DNA of 48,268 nucleotides from a virus. Location of the stretch: positions 1 through 48,268 of the IMG/VR virus record IMGVR_UViG_3300025141_000164; one strand, given 5' to 3'. Of this stretch, positions 1 to 7,634 are shown one piece after another; the first letter of the stretch is position 1; each line of letters starts with the position of its first letter. The notes below the pieces were generated by a model that was not told the DNA's origin, did not search any database, and was given only the letters and a program-made list of their open reading frames with translations. Both the position numbers and the translations under genes were made by a program.

Positions 1-765
1 GGCGGAGAAGGAAAAGGAGGAGAAGGAGGGAACGAGTGTATGTCTGAAACTCCACGCGATTGGGAAGAAGGACCTCCTTCTCCTACTCAGCCTGGCTTGG
101 ACCCCATTGAAGGGAATGACCTGAGAAAGCGGGTTGCGAAAACTATCTCCGAGTCCTCAGCGGGCCGGAGTTATCAGCACACTGGAGCTTGCCAGTGGGC
201 GGAAGAGGAACTGAAGCCTCCTGCTATCGCATGGCAGGAAGTCACGCGCCGCTTTGCCCGTAGGAGTATGGAGATGGGTGTTGGTGCTGCTGACTTCACT
301 TTCAGTCGTCGGTCTCGTCGTCAGGGAGTGCTGCAAAGTAATGTAATCCTCCCTGCTTCCTTTCAGCCTCGTCTCCGGATTGGGGCTGTCATCGATACGT
401 CGGGCTCCATGTCTGATGAGGACCTCTCGTCTGCCTCCAGTGAAATCACTGGCATCGCTGCGGCGGCTGGTGGAACCTGTGTTGTAATCACGGGGGACAC
501 CGATATTGGGTGGTCAGGCAACGTGTCCAGTGGAAGGGATGTACGCTACGGTGCCCGAGGCGGAACCGATATGCGTCCTCTCATCGAGGCAGCAGCTAAG
601 TCCAATCCGCAAGTACACTGCATCATTGTACTGACTGACGGATATACGCCGTGGCCAGAGCGGGGAGAAGTCCAACTCCCGGTCTTGGTCGGACTCATTG
701 GAAGACACTGTCGTCCTGAGAGTGTGCCCGATTGGATGGCTGTTGTTGAGATTACGAGTGATTGA
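1..765 (+). CDS. VWA-like (DUF2201-type) protein, 5'-truncated by the window edge
   Basis: C-terminal half of a VWA-like metallopeptidase-associated protein of the kind that normally works with a MoxR-type AAA+ ATPase. The MIDAS metal-binding motif DTSGSMS lies near residue 120 counted from the ATG at 40, followed by a GGTDMRP segment and LTDGYTPWP, all typical of this family. The ATG at 40 has a GGAGGG nine bases upstream, but the frame is open back to base 1 and encodes a Gly/Glu-rich linker, as found in the family between an N-terminal metallopeptidase-like domain and the VWA domain. I therefore infer that the N-terminal domain lies outside the window. The MoxR partner would also be expected upstream. 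It sits 71 bases before an unknown protein that is probably in the same transcript. The domain call is firm; the true start is not. Confidence 0.8.
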   Translation, partial: GGEGKGGEGGNECMSETPRDWEEGPPSPTQPGLDPIEGNDLRKRVAKTISESSAGRSYQHTGACQWAEEELKPPAIAWQEVTRRFARRSMEMGVGAADFTFSRRSRRQGVLQSNVILPASFQPRLRIGAVIDTSGSMSDEDLSSASSEITGIAAAAGGTCVVITGDTDIGWSGNVSSGRDVRYGARGGTDMRPLIEAAAKSNPQVHCIIVLTDGYTPWPERGEVQLPVLVGLIGRHCRPESVPDWMAVVEITSD

Positions 766-771
766 CCATAG

Positions 772-817
772 GGCATCCCTTTCGAGGGGTGCCACTTGGC
801 CAGTCAATCTCGACTGG
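772..817 (+). promoter_or_regulatory. Two tandem intercistronic hairpins
   Basis: The first hairpin has stems at 772-780 and 785-793 (nine pairs, one T-G wobble) closing a TTCG tetraloop. The second has stems CCAGTC (800-805) and GACTGG (812-817). They fill the gap between the VWA-like gene and the next gene, whose GAGAGGA ribosome site follows. There is no T tract, so an RNA-stability or processing role is more likely than termination. The function is inferred. Confidence 0.55.
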
Positions 818-836
818 AAATAACAGAGAGGACAAA

Positions 837-1691
837 ATGTCTCTAATCGAAAAGAAAGTAAAGTTCAATGGCATCACCACATTCTGGAGTCTGACAGACA
901 ACACGAATAGGGAGAAACTATTACAGGGGTTGACTGGCTTAGGCCGTGCTGACCTAATCCCTTCACCTAAGAAGGATACGCAAGCTCTGCTCCGCGCACT
1001 GAATAAGCAGTTCAGCGGAAAGGAGACCGTAATCAAGTCAATCAAAGGGACCAGCGGCTATACCGTATGTGCTGGAGGTAAGACCCTCGATGGGCGAGAC
1101 CAGTACACGGAGAATCTCCGCGTGACGTTCGATGATAATGGTAACCTCGTGTTCAAGTCGGAGGAGTCATCACTGGGCTCCCTGTTTAGTTGGGCCCAAA
1201 GTAGTGTTGAGCAGGAGTTCAATCGCCAGCGGGGACTCGTGTCCAGCGCAGCACTTGGGACTATCCTATCTGAGGCAGCACGTTCCCTCTCGGGTATCGC
1301 GCTCCGACCTCGGGGCGGGTTCTATTGGATTCCTCAATCCAAGAAGGACAAGTGGGAACAGATTATATCATCTGTTGTAAGCGCGGGACTGGGGAATGAA
1401 GTCTACTGCCTCCAGACTACGACGGACAAGTCAACGGTCACGGCAGTCTGCAACTCCCTGGTTGCCCAAGTGGAGAATAAGTTAGACCAACTGGAGTCTG
1501 ACATTGAAGAGGGAGAACTCGGGAAGCGGGCGTTAGCAACGAGGAAGAAGGAGGCGTTGGAGTTAGATAGTCTCCTCCAAGAGTACGAGGGAATCCTCGG
1601 AACCACTATGACCTCCCTCCGGACCCGCGCAGAGGACGCGGAAACTGCTGCGGCAATGGCCATCTTTGATGCCATGGCGGCTGACGCATAA
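837..1691 (+). CDS. Uncharacterised 284-residue protein next to the VWA-like gene
   Basis: The start was chosen at ATG 837 because GAGAGGAC lies just upstream; an open frame reaches back to 762 but has no ribosome site. I do not recognise a characterised family with certainty. Visible features are an N-terminal region of mixed charge, a central Trp/Tyr-rich stretch with a LRPRGGFYWIP motif, a C-terminal acidic and basic helical region likely to form a coiled coil (around residues 210-265), and an Ala-rich tail. Proteins with a similar GG-Y-W-P motif occur, as far as I recall, beside MoxR/VWA pairs in phages and plasmids, so it may be the third member of such a system. That link is inference from position. 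A terminator follows 40 bases after the stop. Confidence 0.75.
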   Translation: MSLIEKKVKFNGITTFWSLTDNTNREKLLQGLTGLGRADLIPSPKKDTQALLRALNKQFSGKETVIKSIKGTSGYTVCAGGKTLDGRDQYTENLRVTFDDNGNLVFKSEESSLGSLFSWAQSSVEQEFNRQRGLVSSAALGTILSEAARSLSGIALRPRGGFYWIPQSKKDKWEQIISSVVSAGLGNEVYCLQTTTDKSTVTAVCNSLVAQVENKLDQLESDIEEGELGKRALATRKKEALELDSLLQEYEGILGTTMTSLRTRAEDAETAAAMAIFDAMAADA

Positions 1692-1730
1692 GCAGGTGGG
1701 ATTCCTATTCTATCTCCTGATATGGATGCT

Positions 1731-1807
1731 GGTGATGGGGTCTTGCTGACCCCTCACCTCGGAGGAGCCTGCTTATGTGGGCTCCTCCCTTTCCATTTCC
1801 TTTTTTT
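1731..1807 (+). terminator. Tandem hairpins with T tract, terminator of the first unit
   Basis: The first hairpin pairs GGTGA (1731-1735) and GGGGTC (1737-1742) with GACCCC (1748-1753) and TCACC (1754-1758), leaving T1736 bulged. The second pairs GGAGGAGCC (1761-1769) with GGCTCCTCC (1780-1788) and is followed by a T-rich run ending in seven or more T residues (1801-1807). The T tract is about 12 bases beyond the stem, farther than in a textbook intrinsic terminator. Placement directly after the 284-residue gene supports termination. Confidence 0.7.
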
Positions 1808-1933
1808 ATTGGGGGCTGACAACACAATGCGCTACCCAACGGCTAAGTGTCAAGCAGGGCCTATCAGGCCTTGTATCCCCTCCCTTTCTGGTATGCCCAG
1901 AAGGTAAGTACCTGAAATGTCGTCGGAGGTTCC

Positions 1934-2005
1934 AAAGGTTGACATGTAAACCTTTTATTCAGGTAAACCCCTGTAATCTCGTAAAAGGTTTACGCGTCAA
2001 CCTTT
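1934..2005. promoter_or_regulatory. Pair of 22-base palindromic operator-like sites
   Basis: Site 1 (1934-1955) and site 2 (1984-2005) both fit AAAGGTTKACNNGTMAACCT plus TT. Each is a near-perfect palindrome and one is the inverse of the other apart from the two central bases. Their centres are exactly 50 bases apart, close to five helical turns, so bound dimers would lie on about the same DNA face. Site 1 contains TTGACA (1939-1944) on the plus strand and site 2 contains TTGACG on the minus strand. Candidate binders in the window are the 122-residue winged-helix-like protein and the 82-residue HTH-like protein. Confidence 0.65.
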
Positions 2006-2092
2006 TTAGGCTAAGTACCTGTAATCACTCAGTCAAGTAACGTCTCATTGCGTCATTGACGTACTCACATGTTTGTAAGTACCTGAAATGTA

Positions 2093-2120
2093 TTGTCAAT
2101 CAATAGCTCGTAAGTACATA
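2093..2120 (+). promoter_or_regulatory. Possible sigma-70-type promoter for the replication operon
   Basis: TTGTCA (2093-2098) and TACATA (2115-2120) are separated by 16 bases, and the -10-like part overlaps the last iteron-like repeat. The first gene of the replication operon begins about 150 bases downstream. The match is only moderate and other arrangements are possible. Confidence 0.3.
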
Positions 2121-2267
2121 TGAGTTTATCCTCTTAATTAAAAAAGAACCATGTACCTTTAGGTAGGTAGTAAATATCAGAAAGTTTCTGAAACCAATAA
2201 ATAGACCTTGCTTTCCATCCCCCAATCCCCTATGTTATTAGTCACCCCAACAACAGAAGAGAAGAAC

Positions 2268-2636
2268 ATGAGCACTCCCGACTTGAAAGAAGAACTGTCC
2301 GACTTAGCCAAAGAGGTGCAGGAGCTTACGCAAGCCCCCTCCCGACTCCACGCCACCCTATGGGCTCTCCGATTACTTAGAGACCTACACACGGTCAGTA
2401 GTGGGCCCAAAGGAGCTTCCTCCAATGCCCATAGAGTAATCGAGGTTGCCCAGGAGATGGGTGGTCTTGGGTTTACTTTAGATGAACTCATTGAAGTTAT
2501 AGGCCCAGAAGTGGTATTCTATCCAAGACGCTACAAGAACAAGCTTAGTGGCTTACTTAGAGAAGCGGGGTTCCACCGGAACCAAGTTCGCCGTAATGGC
2601 AAACGCCCCCTCGTCTGGTTTACTCCTGCCCCCTAA
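2268..2636 (+). CDS. Small winged-helix-like protein, first gene of the replication operon
   Basis: A 122-residue protein. ATG 2268 was chosen because AGAAGAGAAG lies just upstream; the open frame extends to 2208 without a ribosome site. The N-terminal third is acidic and helical. The C-terminal part ends in a helix rich in Arg/Lys followed by RRNGKRPLVWF, which looks like the recognition helix and wing of a winged-helix DNA-binding domain. It lies between the repeat region and the primase-helicase, so an origin-binding or regulatory role is plausible. No family is recognised with certainty. Confidence 0.65.
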   Translation: MSTPDLKEELSDLAKEVQELTQAPSRLHATLWALRLLRDLHTVSSGPKGASSNAHRVIEVAQEMGGLGFTLDELIEVIGPEVVFYPRRYKNKLSGLLREAGFHRNQVRRNGKRPLVWFTPAP

Positions 2637-2646
2637 CCCCTAAAAG

Positions 2647-2678
2647 AAACCCCATGCTGCGATAACAACATGGGGTTT
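2647..2678 (+). promoter_or_regulatory. Intercistronic hairpin before the primase gene
   Basis: AAACCCCATG (2647-2656) pairs perfectly with CATGGGGTTT (2669-2678) around a 12-base loop. No T tract follows, and the ribosome site of the primase gene begins a few bases later. It may be a weak terminator, an attenuator or an RNA-processing site. Confidence 0.5.
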
Positions 2679-2695
2679 ACAAGAGAGATAAAGCA

Positions 2696-4900
2696 ATGAT
2701 GAGCTTGCCTTGGAAGTTCTCCCTCTTTATGGGAGGCTTTACTACTGTACAACCGTCCAGTGCTTCTGTCAAGGAAGACTACCAACTCGAACAGTTCTTC
2801 CGGAAGCCTCAACGGAAGCCCGCTGACTTCAGTAAGAAGAAGCTGGACTGCTGGAGCCCCTCCTTATACGCTCCGGGCACTACACGTTCCAACAAGAACG
2901 TGGGTACGATTACTGCAATCGTATTCGACTATGACGAACCGAAGTGGGGGCCCGGACAAATAGCAATGCAGTTAGACACGGCTGGATTCGCTTACGCCGT
3001 CTATACAACTTGGTCCCACACGGTCGAGGCCCCCCGTTATCGGGTAGTCCTGTTCTTGGATAGGCCCTTGGAAAGATCGGAATTCACAAAAGCACGCCAA
3101 GCCGCACTCGCTTTGGTAGGCTACACAGAAGGAGTAGATACTCAGTGTAATGACCTCGCACGCCACTATGCCCTCCCGGTTGAACGGATAGGCTACCCGT
3201 ATGAGAGCTTCCTGAATACCTCACCTCCCCTCTTGTGTGTGGATACATTGATGAAAAGTAAAGAAGCCTCCGATAAGGAAGACGAGACCCCACTATCTCC
3301 GGGCATAAAGCTCACGGTGAATGAGTGGGGAGAAGAGAAAACAGTAGAGGACCTCGTTGAAGAGGGCCCAGGTAAGTACAAGTGTGCTTGTCCATTTAAG
3401 GAGGGTTCCTCCTATGGTAGTGCTTTCCTCCGTGTCTGTAAGGATGGGCGGACCTTCCTCCAGTGTACGAGTGAAGGGCACAAGCATGACCAATCCCAGT
3501 TCTGGTTAGGGAGCAAGAAGAAGGAGAAGAAGCCCAAGAGAGTTAGGTCTTTACAGGATAGAAAGGAGACCCTGACTGAAATCTCCGACGCCTTCCTCGG
3601 ATATGTGGAGAACAACCTGTGCTTCAACTTCCCTCAAGGAGTATTCTACCGGAGAGAGCGGGGAGCTTGGCAGATTCAAAGCCCACTTAGAAAGGATACC
3701 GTAGTAAACCATCTCATCGGACGGCTCCAACAGAGTGAGTTAGGGATGAAGCATGTTCAAGCCCTCGTTGACCATGTACTGTCCCGCCAAGTATACGGAT
3801 TTGATTGCGTTTCTTCTCAAGGGCCTGTTGTGCCCAGTGAAGATGGACCTCTCTTGAACTTGTATGCGCCACCGGAGATTGAACCTGCCGCAGGCAAGTT
3901 CCCTCGCATCGAGAAGATTCTATCTGTCCTTAGTGGTGAGGATGAAGAGGTACAGGATTGGCTCATCCACTGGAGTGGAGCCATTACCCAACACCCTGAA
4001 CGCCGTTCAATGGTAGCAGTCCTCTGCCTTTCTCCACAACAGGGTATTGGTAAGTCTATGTATGGGAGGCTCCTTGCCCACATTATTGGAGAGAGGAACT
4101 CAGCTATCGTATCCAACCGTTCCCTCCGAGACTCCTTCAATGCGAACTTCGTTACCAAGCTCCTTGTCCTTGCAGATGAAGTAGGAATCGGAGGAAGGGA
4201 CAATGACGTTATCGCTTCACTGAAAGCCTACATCACGGACGACCGTGTTCCTTGCCGAGCACCTTACGCCGCCCGCACGGAAGTACAGAACCGAATGACT
4301 TGGTGGATGACATCCAATGAACGCCGCCCTCTTATGATTGAAGAGGACGACCGTAGGTTCACGGTCTTAGTGCCCAAAGGAGTGACCGCCGAATACCGGA
4401 AGATGCTCTCCCAATGCTTCAACTCAAAGACTGGGAAATACTCTAAGTCTTTTGAAGATGAAGTAAAAGCCTATGCCCACCACCTGCACAGCCTTGCAGT
4501 AGATTACCGTTCGGTCGCAAGACCATACTCTACTCGGGCACGGAGGCTTCTCCAACAAGCGTCCCGTTCTTCAGTAGATGAGTTTGTTCAGATTACAGAA
4601 AAGCATGGGGCTGCTGCTGTGCTTACTGATTACCCTGCTCCTCCTGAATTTCTCCGAGTGGGAGAAGCTCTCATTAAAAGGACTGTCCCCTGCGAACTCC
4701 TCTATGGTTCCTATGTGACTTGGTGCTCTCGGAGAGGAAGAAGAGACGTAAGACAGGAAGCAAACCTTCGACTCGCTTTCCAGCAGATAGAAGGAGTAAT
4801 CACTAAACGTATGCTGATTGGAGGCAAGGGCATTGACTGCTACCTCGGCCTCCCCTCTGCCCAGAAGAAAGAAAATAATGTCGTAGAACTCGCACTCTAA
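2696..4900 (+). CDS. Primase-helicase (PrimPol-like N-terminus, SF3-like DUF5906-type helicase)
   Basis: A 734-residue replication protein. The N-terminal part resembles an archaeo-eukaryotic primase: acidic motif FDYDEP at residues 77-82 and a WSH...RYR segment at 107-116. Residues about 220-265 carry Cys/His clusters (KCAC, QCTSEGHKH) that may bind zinc. The C-terminal half is a superfamily 3-like helicase with Walker A QGIGKS at 449-454 and Walker B LLVLADE at 489-495, then a WWMTSNE segment typical of phage helicases of the DUF5906 type. A combined primase and replicative helicase would start and drive replication. The start is the first of two ATGs (2696, 2699), with AGAGAG upstream. A 24-base gap leads to the SF2 helicase. 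Confidence 0.85.
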   Translation: MMSLPWKFSLFMGGFTTVQPSSASVKEDYQLEQFFRKPQRKPADFSKKKLDCWSPSLYAPGTTRSNKNVGTITAIVFDYDEPKWGPGQIAMQLDTAGFAYAVYTTWSHTVEAPRYRVVLFLDRPLERSEFTKARQAALALVGYTEGVDTQCNDLARHYALPVERIGYPYESFLNTSPPLLCVDTLMKSKEASDKEDETPLSPGIKLTVNEWGEEKTVEDLVEEGPGKYKCACPFKEGSSYGSAFLRVCKDGRTFLQCTSEGHKHDQSQFWLGSKKKEKKPKRVRSLQDRKETLTEISDAFLGYVENNLCFNFPQGVFYRRERGAWQIQSPLRKDTVVNHLIGRLQQSELGMKHVQALVDHVLSRQVYGFDCVSSQGPVVPSEDGPLLNLYAPPEIEPAAGKFPRIEKILSVLSGEDEEVQDWLIHWSGAITQHPERRSMVAVLCLSPQQGIGKSMYGRLLAHIIGERNSAIVSNRSLRDSFNANFVTKLLVLADEVGIGGRDNDVIASLKAYITDDRVPCRAPYAARTEVQNRMTWWMTSNERRPLMIEEDDRRFTVLVPKGVTAEYRKMLSQCFNSKTGKYSKSFEDEVKAYAHHLHSLAVDYRSVARPYSTRARRLLQQASRSSVDEFVQITEKHGAAAVLTDYPAPPEFLRVGEALIKRTVPCELLYGSYVTWCSRRGRRDVRQEANLRLAFQQIEGVITKRMLIGGKGIDCYLGLPSAQKKENNVVELAL

Positions 4901-4924
4901 GAACTCTCACTAAAGGACAAACTC

Positions 4925-6544
4925 ATGGACCGCCCGTTCATTTTTACAAGCGTGGTGCCCGAAGGCGCAGACGACCTCCCAGGTGTCTGGAAGAATAAGA
5001 ACTCCTCCGGATATCGTGTGCCACTGAACGCCCATTCAGTTTTAGGCTACTCAACTTCCGAGCCGGAAGTCCAGGAAGCTCTCGTTTCCCGCGCACTCTC
5101 TGGCCCTCTTATGCGGGGGGACCTGTCGGACTTCGCTAAACCACACCAGAAGCGGATGATTGCAAAGGCGCTCGCACTATCCGGCTCACACTGCTGGGCT
5201 CCCCCCGGAGCGGGGAAAACCCTTGTCGGTCTCGCGTTTGCCTCGGCATGTGCGGGACCGAGGGTAGTCGTAACGAAGGCCGCTGCCCGAGGGACTTGGG
5301 TAGAACAATGCGAAAGGTACACACACTTAGAGCCTACACTTCTTCTTGGGCAATCAGCGCCTGATATAGATCCTTCCTCCTCCAAGCTCTACATCACTGC
5401 GTGGGAAACCCTGCGGTTCTGGGTTGAGCCCCTCCGGGCACTCATGCCCGGGGTGATTATATGGGATGAGATTCACTGGCTCCGGCGTCCGAAGCATACC
5501 AAGGCAATCATCCAACCCGATGGCTCTGTAAAGTTCCAGGGACTCGGGAATAGCTTAGATGCTGCACGGCAGATTGCCCAGAAGAGTGGACGCAAGTTGG
5601 GGCTGACAGCAACGCCTATCCCAGGGAGGGTGCGCGACCTCTGGACTCAACTGGATTTGGTTGAGCCCTGGCAGTGGGGAACCTTCCATCAGTTTGGGAT
5701 GAGATACTGCCAAGGAATGCACAATGGGTATGGATATTCCTATGATGGACTAAGCAACGCCCAGGAACTCCGGTCACGTTTATCCTATGTAAAGGTACGA
5801 GTGAAGAGGGAAGAGGTGAACAAACACCTGCCCAAGAAGAGAAGGGAAGTCGTTCGCCTATCCCATGCCGAGCAGAACAAGCCCGCCGCAATGAAGAGGG
5901 AGATTCGGAAAGCCCAGAAGGAAGGAGAAGACAGTTACTTCGAGGCGCTGCTCATGGAAGCTGCTTCGCGTAAGCATAAATACGTTGAAGACAGAGTTAT
6001 TGAGGCGCTTAAGTCATCCCAGAAAGTCGTCATATTTACTGGCCGCCGAGCGGACTGCGATAGACTCTCCCTTAGAATACGAAAAGTAGCGGAGAAGATA
6101 AAAGGGTGCGATGTCTGGTCTGCCCATGGGGGTGTTGACCCGTCAATCCGAGATGGGATTCGGCATGAATATATGGATCACCCCGGACCCTGTTTATTGA
6201 TTGGAACTGGAGATGCTTGGGGCGAAAGTATTGATTTGCAGGACACTGACCTTGCGTTGATTACTATGCTCCCTTGGACTCCAGATAAAGTAATCCAGTG
6301 GGAAGGAAGATTCTCTCGACTTGGGCAAAAGAGACCAGTGCTTGTCTCTTATGTTGTCGCAAGAAATACAGCAGACGAGCACGTTGCTGACTTGCTTCTT
6401 GAGAAGCTACCCCACGTTGGAGAGATTGGAGAAGACGCCGCAGCGGAAGAAATCGAAGGCGTGCTCGCTGGCGTAGACAATACAGAAGGTGCTGGTCAAA
6501 GACTTTTAGACCGTATCTCTAAAATAGCGAAAGAAAGTGCTTGA
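4925..6544 (+). CDS. SNF2/DEAD-like superfamily 2 DNA helicase
   Basis: A 539-residue SF2 helicase. Visible motifs are Walker A PPGAGKT (residues 93-99), Walker B WDEIH (180-184), motif III LTATP (227-231), an SAHGG segment in the second RecA lobe, and motif VI QWEGRFSRLGQ (458-468). The QxEGRxxRxGQ form is characteristic of SNF2-type enzymes. Such phage helicases remodel DNA in replication, recombination or repair. It follows the primase-helicase by 24 bases and precedes the nuclease. The helicase call is firm; the exact job is not shown. Confidence 0.9.
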   Translation: MDRPFIFTSVVPEGADDLPGVWKNKNSSGYRVPLNAHSVLGYSTSEPEVQEALVSRALSGPLMRGDLSDFAKPHQKRMIAKALALSGSHCWAPPGAGKTLVGLAFASACAGPRVVVTKAAARGTWVEQCERYTHLEPTLLLGQSAPDIDPSSSKLYITAWETLRFWVEPLRALMPGVIIWDEIHWLRRPKHTKAIIQPDGSVKFQGLGNSLDAARQIAQKSGRKLGLTATPIPGRVRDLWTQLDLVEPWQWGTFHQFGMRYCQGMHNGYGYSYDGLSNAQELRSRLSYVKVRVKREEVNKHLPKKRREVVRLSHAEQNKPAAMKREIRKAQKEGEDSYFEALLMEAASRKHKYVEDRVIEALKSSQKVVIFTGRRADCDRLSLRIRKVAEKIKGCDVWSAHGGVDPSIRDGIRHEYMDHPGPCLLIGTGDAWGESIDLQDTDLALITMLPWTPDKVIQWEGRFSRLGQKRPVLVSYVVARNTADEHVADLLLEKLPHVGEIGEDAAAEEIEGVLAGVDNTEGAGQRLLDRISKIAKESA

Positions 6545-6573
6545 CATCTGGGCCACAGGTGGTATTTACTATA
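6541..6573 (+). promoter_or_regulatory. Possible internal promoter overlapping the helicase stop
   Basis: A perfect TTGACA (6541-6546) overlaps the helicase stop codon, and TATTTA lies 16 bases later (6563-6568). A better -10 hexamer, TATAAC (6570-6575), is too far away. The -10 match is poor, so this is a weak call. It would serve the nuclease and the genes after it. Confidence 0.3.
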
Positions 6574-6591
6574 ACAAGAAGGGACATTATC

Positions 6592-7407
6592 ATGGCTAAA
6601 CTACTCGATGCCGGACGCTCTGAGCGCGGATGGCACAGAATACAAAACGTAATCCGGTGCCCGCGACTTTTCGCGTGGAGGGAGATTGAGGACATTCCGT
6701 TCAAGATCTCTCCTCCCCTCGTGAAGGGTTCGCTTCTGCACATTGCGCTCGCTCACCATTACCAGCGGATAAAAGAAGTACAGACGGGGGGTGACCCAGA
6801 AGACTGGCTCTCTCCTGAAGACGCGGTGTTCGCTCTTGCCCAGAAGAATAGAGAAGAGTCTCCCCTGTGGGAGGAGTGCGCTCCTCAGATTGTAGATGCC
6901 TACTTTGCCTACCGGAACAACTGGATGCGGGAGGACTGGAAGGTACTCGATGTTGAGTTCGAGTTGCGTGCCCGGATCGGTAAGCAGAAACATTTATACA
7001 CCCAGCGGGCAGACCTCATCATTGAGGACCACAACGAGCGGGTGTGGATTGTTGACCACAAGAGCGCGTATAGGATTTCATCAAAGACGCTACGCCAGCA
7101 CATCCTCGATGGGCAGTTCATCGGATACCAGATGTTCGGCTATGCAAAGTACGGGGCCCGGTTCGCTGGGGTGCTTGTCAATCGGGTGAAACTCTCTACT
7201 CCCTATGAGTATGACCGCCGTTCCCTTGAACCTGCTCCCGCAGCAATCGAAGACTTCGTGAGTGTAATCGAAGAAGCGGAAGCTCGGATTGCTCGGTACG
7301 AGGGGAAGCCTACCCGAGAGTGGCCAATGGCCCTGAACAACCAGACCTGTTTTGGCAAGTACGGACAGTGCTCTGCCTATGAGCTTTGCCGCTTTGGAGG
7401 TGAGTGA
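6592..7407 (+). CDS. PD-(D/E)XK nuclease with Fe-S cysteines (Cas4/RecB/AddB-like)
   Basis: A 271-residue nuclease of the RecB/Cas4 fold. Active-site elements are a His in SLLHIAL near residue 49, D141 in RADLII, D155-H-K157 as the D-x-K motif, and QFIGYQMFGY as motif QxxxY. One cysteine near the N-terminus (C23 in RCPRLF) and three at the C-terminus (C253, C260, C266) match the layout that holds a 4Fe-4S cluster in Cas4 and AddB. ATG 6592 follows AAGAAGGGA; the frame is open upstream to 6541 without such a site. Together with the Sak4-like ATPase and SSB-like protein it probably forms a recombination module, making 3' single-stranded ends. Confidence 0.88.
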   Translation: MAKLLDAGRSERGWHRIQNVIRCPRLFAWREIEDIPFKISPPLVKGSLLHIALAHHYQRIKEVQTGGDPEDWLSPEDAVFALAQKNREESPLWEECAPQIVDAYFAYRNNWMREDWKVLDVEFELRARIGKQKHLYTQRADLIIEDHNERVWIVDHKSAYRISSKTLRQHILDGQFIGYQMFGYAKYGARFAGVLVNRVKLSTPYEYDRRSLEPAPAAIEDFVSVIEEAEARIARYEGKPTREWPMALNNQTCFGKYGQCSAYELCRFGGE

Positions 7408-7601
7408 TGATTCTGCTCAAAGTTACGGAGAAAGAACAGCCAGTTATCCTGGAAGCCCTTCACTTCTTTGGAGCGGAAATCCAAGCTCGAATGAAGTCAA
7501 TGGGCGAGGACAATGACCTGGAGTCCTGGGCAGAGATGCTCACGACAATTGACCAAATCATCGATGTAATCAAGTTGACCGATCAGAAACCCGTGTGTTA
7601 G
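7407..7601 (+). CDS. Small uncharacterised protein
   Basis: A 64-residue protein whose ATG overlaps the stop of the nuclease gene by one base (TGATG), with GGAGG seven bases upstream; a GTG at 7404 is an alternative start. The sequence is acidic and mostly helical, with no motif I recognise. Tight coupling to the nuclease supports a real gene and a role in the same process. Confidence 0.65.
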   Translation: MILLKVTEKEQPVILEALHFFGAEIQARMKSMGEDNDLESWAEMLTTIDQIIDVIKLTDQKPVC

Positions 7602-7634
7602 TTTTACCAATCAAATGTGTGTGAGGAAAAATCA

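Larger units (their letters stand above)
1904..2120. repeat. Iteron-like direct repeats (GTAAGTACCTGAAATGT type)
   Basis: The 17-base sequence GTAAGTACCTGAAATGT occurs exactly at 1904-1920 and 2075-2091. Diverged copies lie at about 1963-1977 (GTAAACCCCTGTAAT), 2011-2025 (CTAAGTACCTGTAAT) and 2110-2120 (partial, GTAAGTACATA). They are interleaved with the two palindromes and followed by AT-rich DNA. The arrangement resembles iterons at a replication origin or a multi-site operator. The sequence repeats are seen directly; the role is inferred. Confidence 0.65.
1692..2267. other. Non-coding region between two plus-strand units
   Basis: These 576 bases hold no convincing gene. In order they contain a bulged hairpin and a terminator (1731-1807), a small hairpin GGCCT/AGGCC with an ATC loop (1858-1870), iteron-like repeats with two embedded 22-base palindromes (1904-2120), a possible promoter (2093-2120) and an AT-rich stretch (about 2105-2200). 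The palindromes, direct repeats and AT-rich DNA just before the primase operon make it a candidate replication origin or early control region. Short open frames here lack ribosome sites and cross the repeats. Confidence 0.7.

Noticed and set aside
514-1045. Minus-strand open frames over the first two genes
   Set aside because: They overlap well-supported plus-strand genes and show no protein-like motifs.
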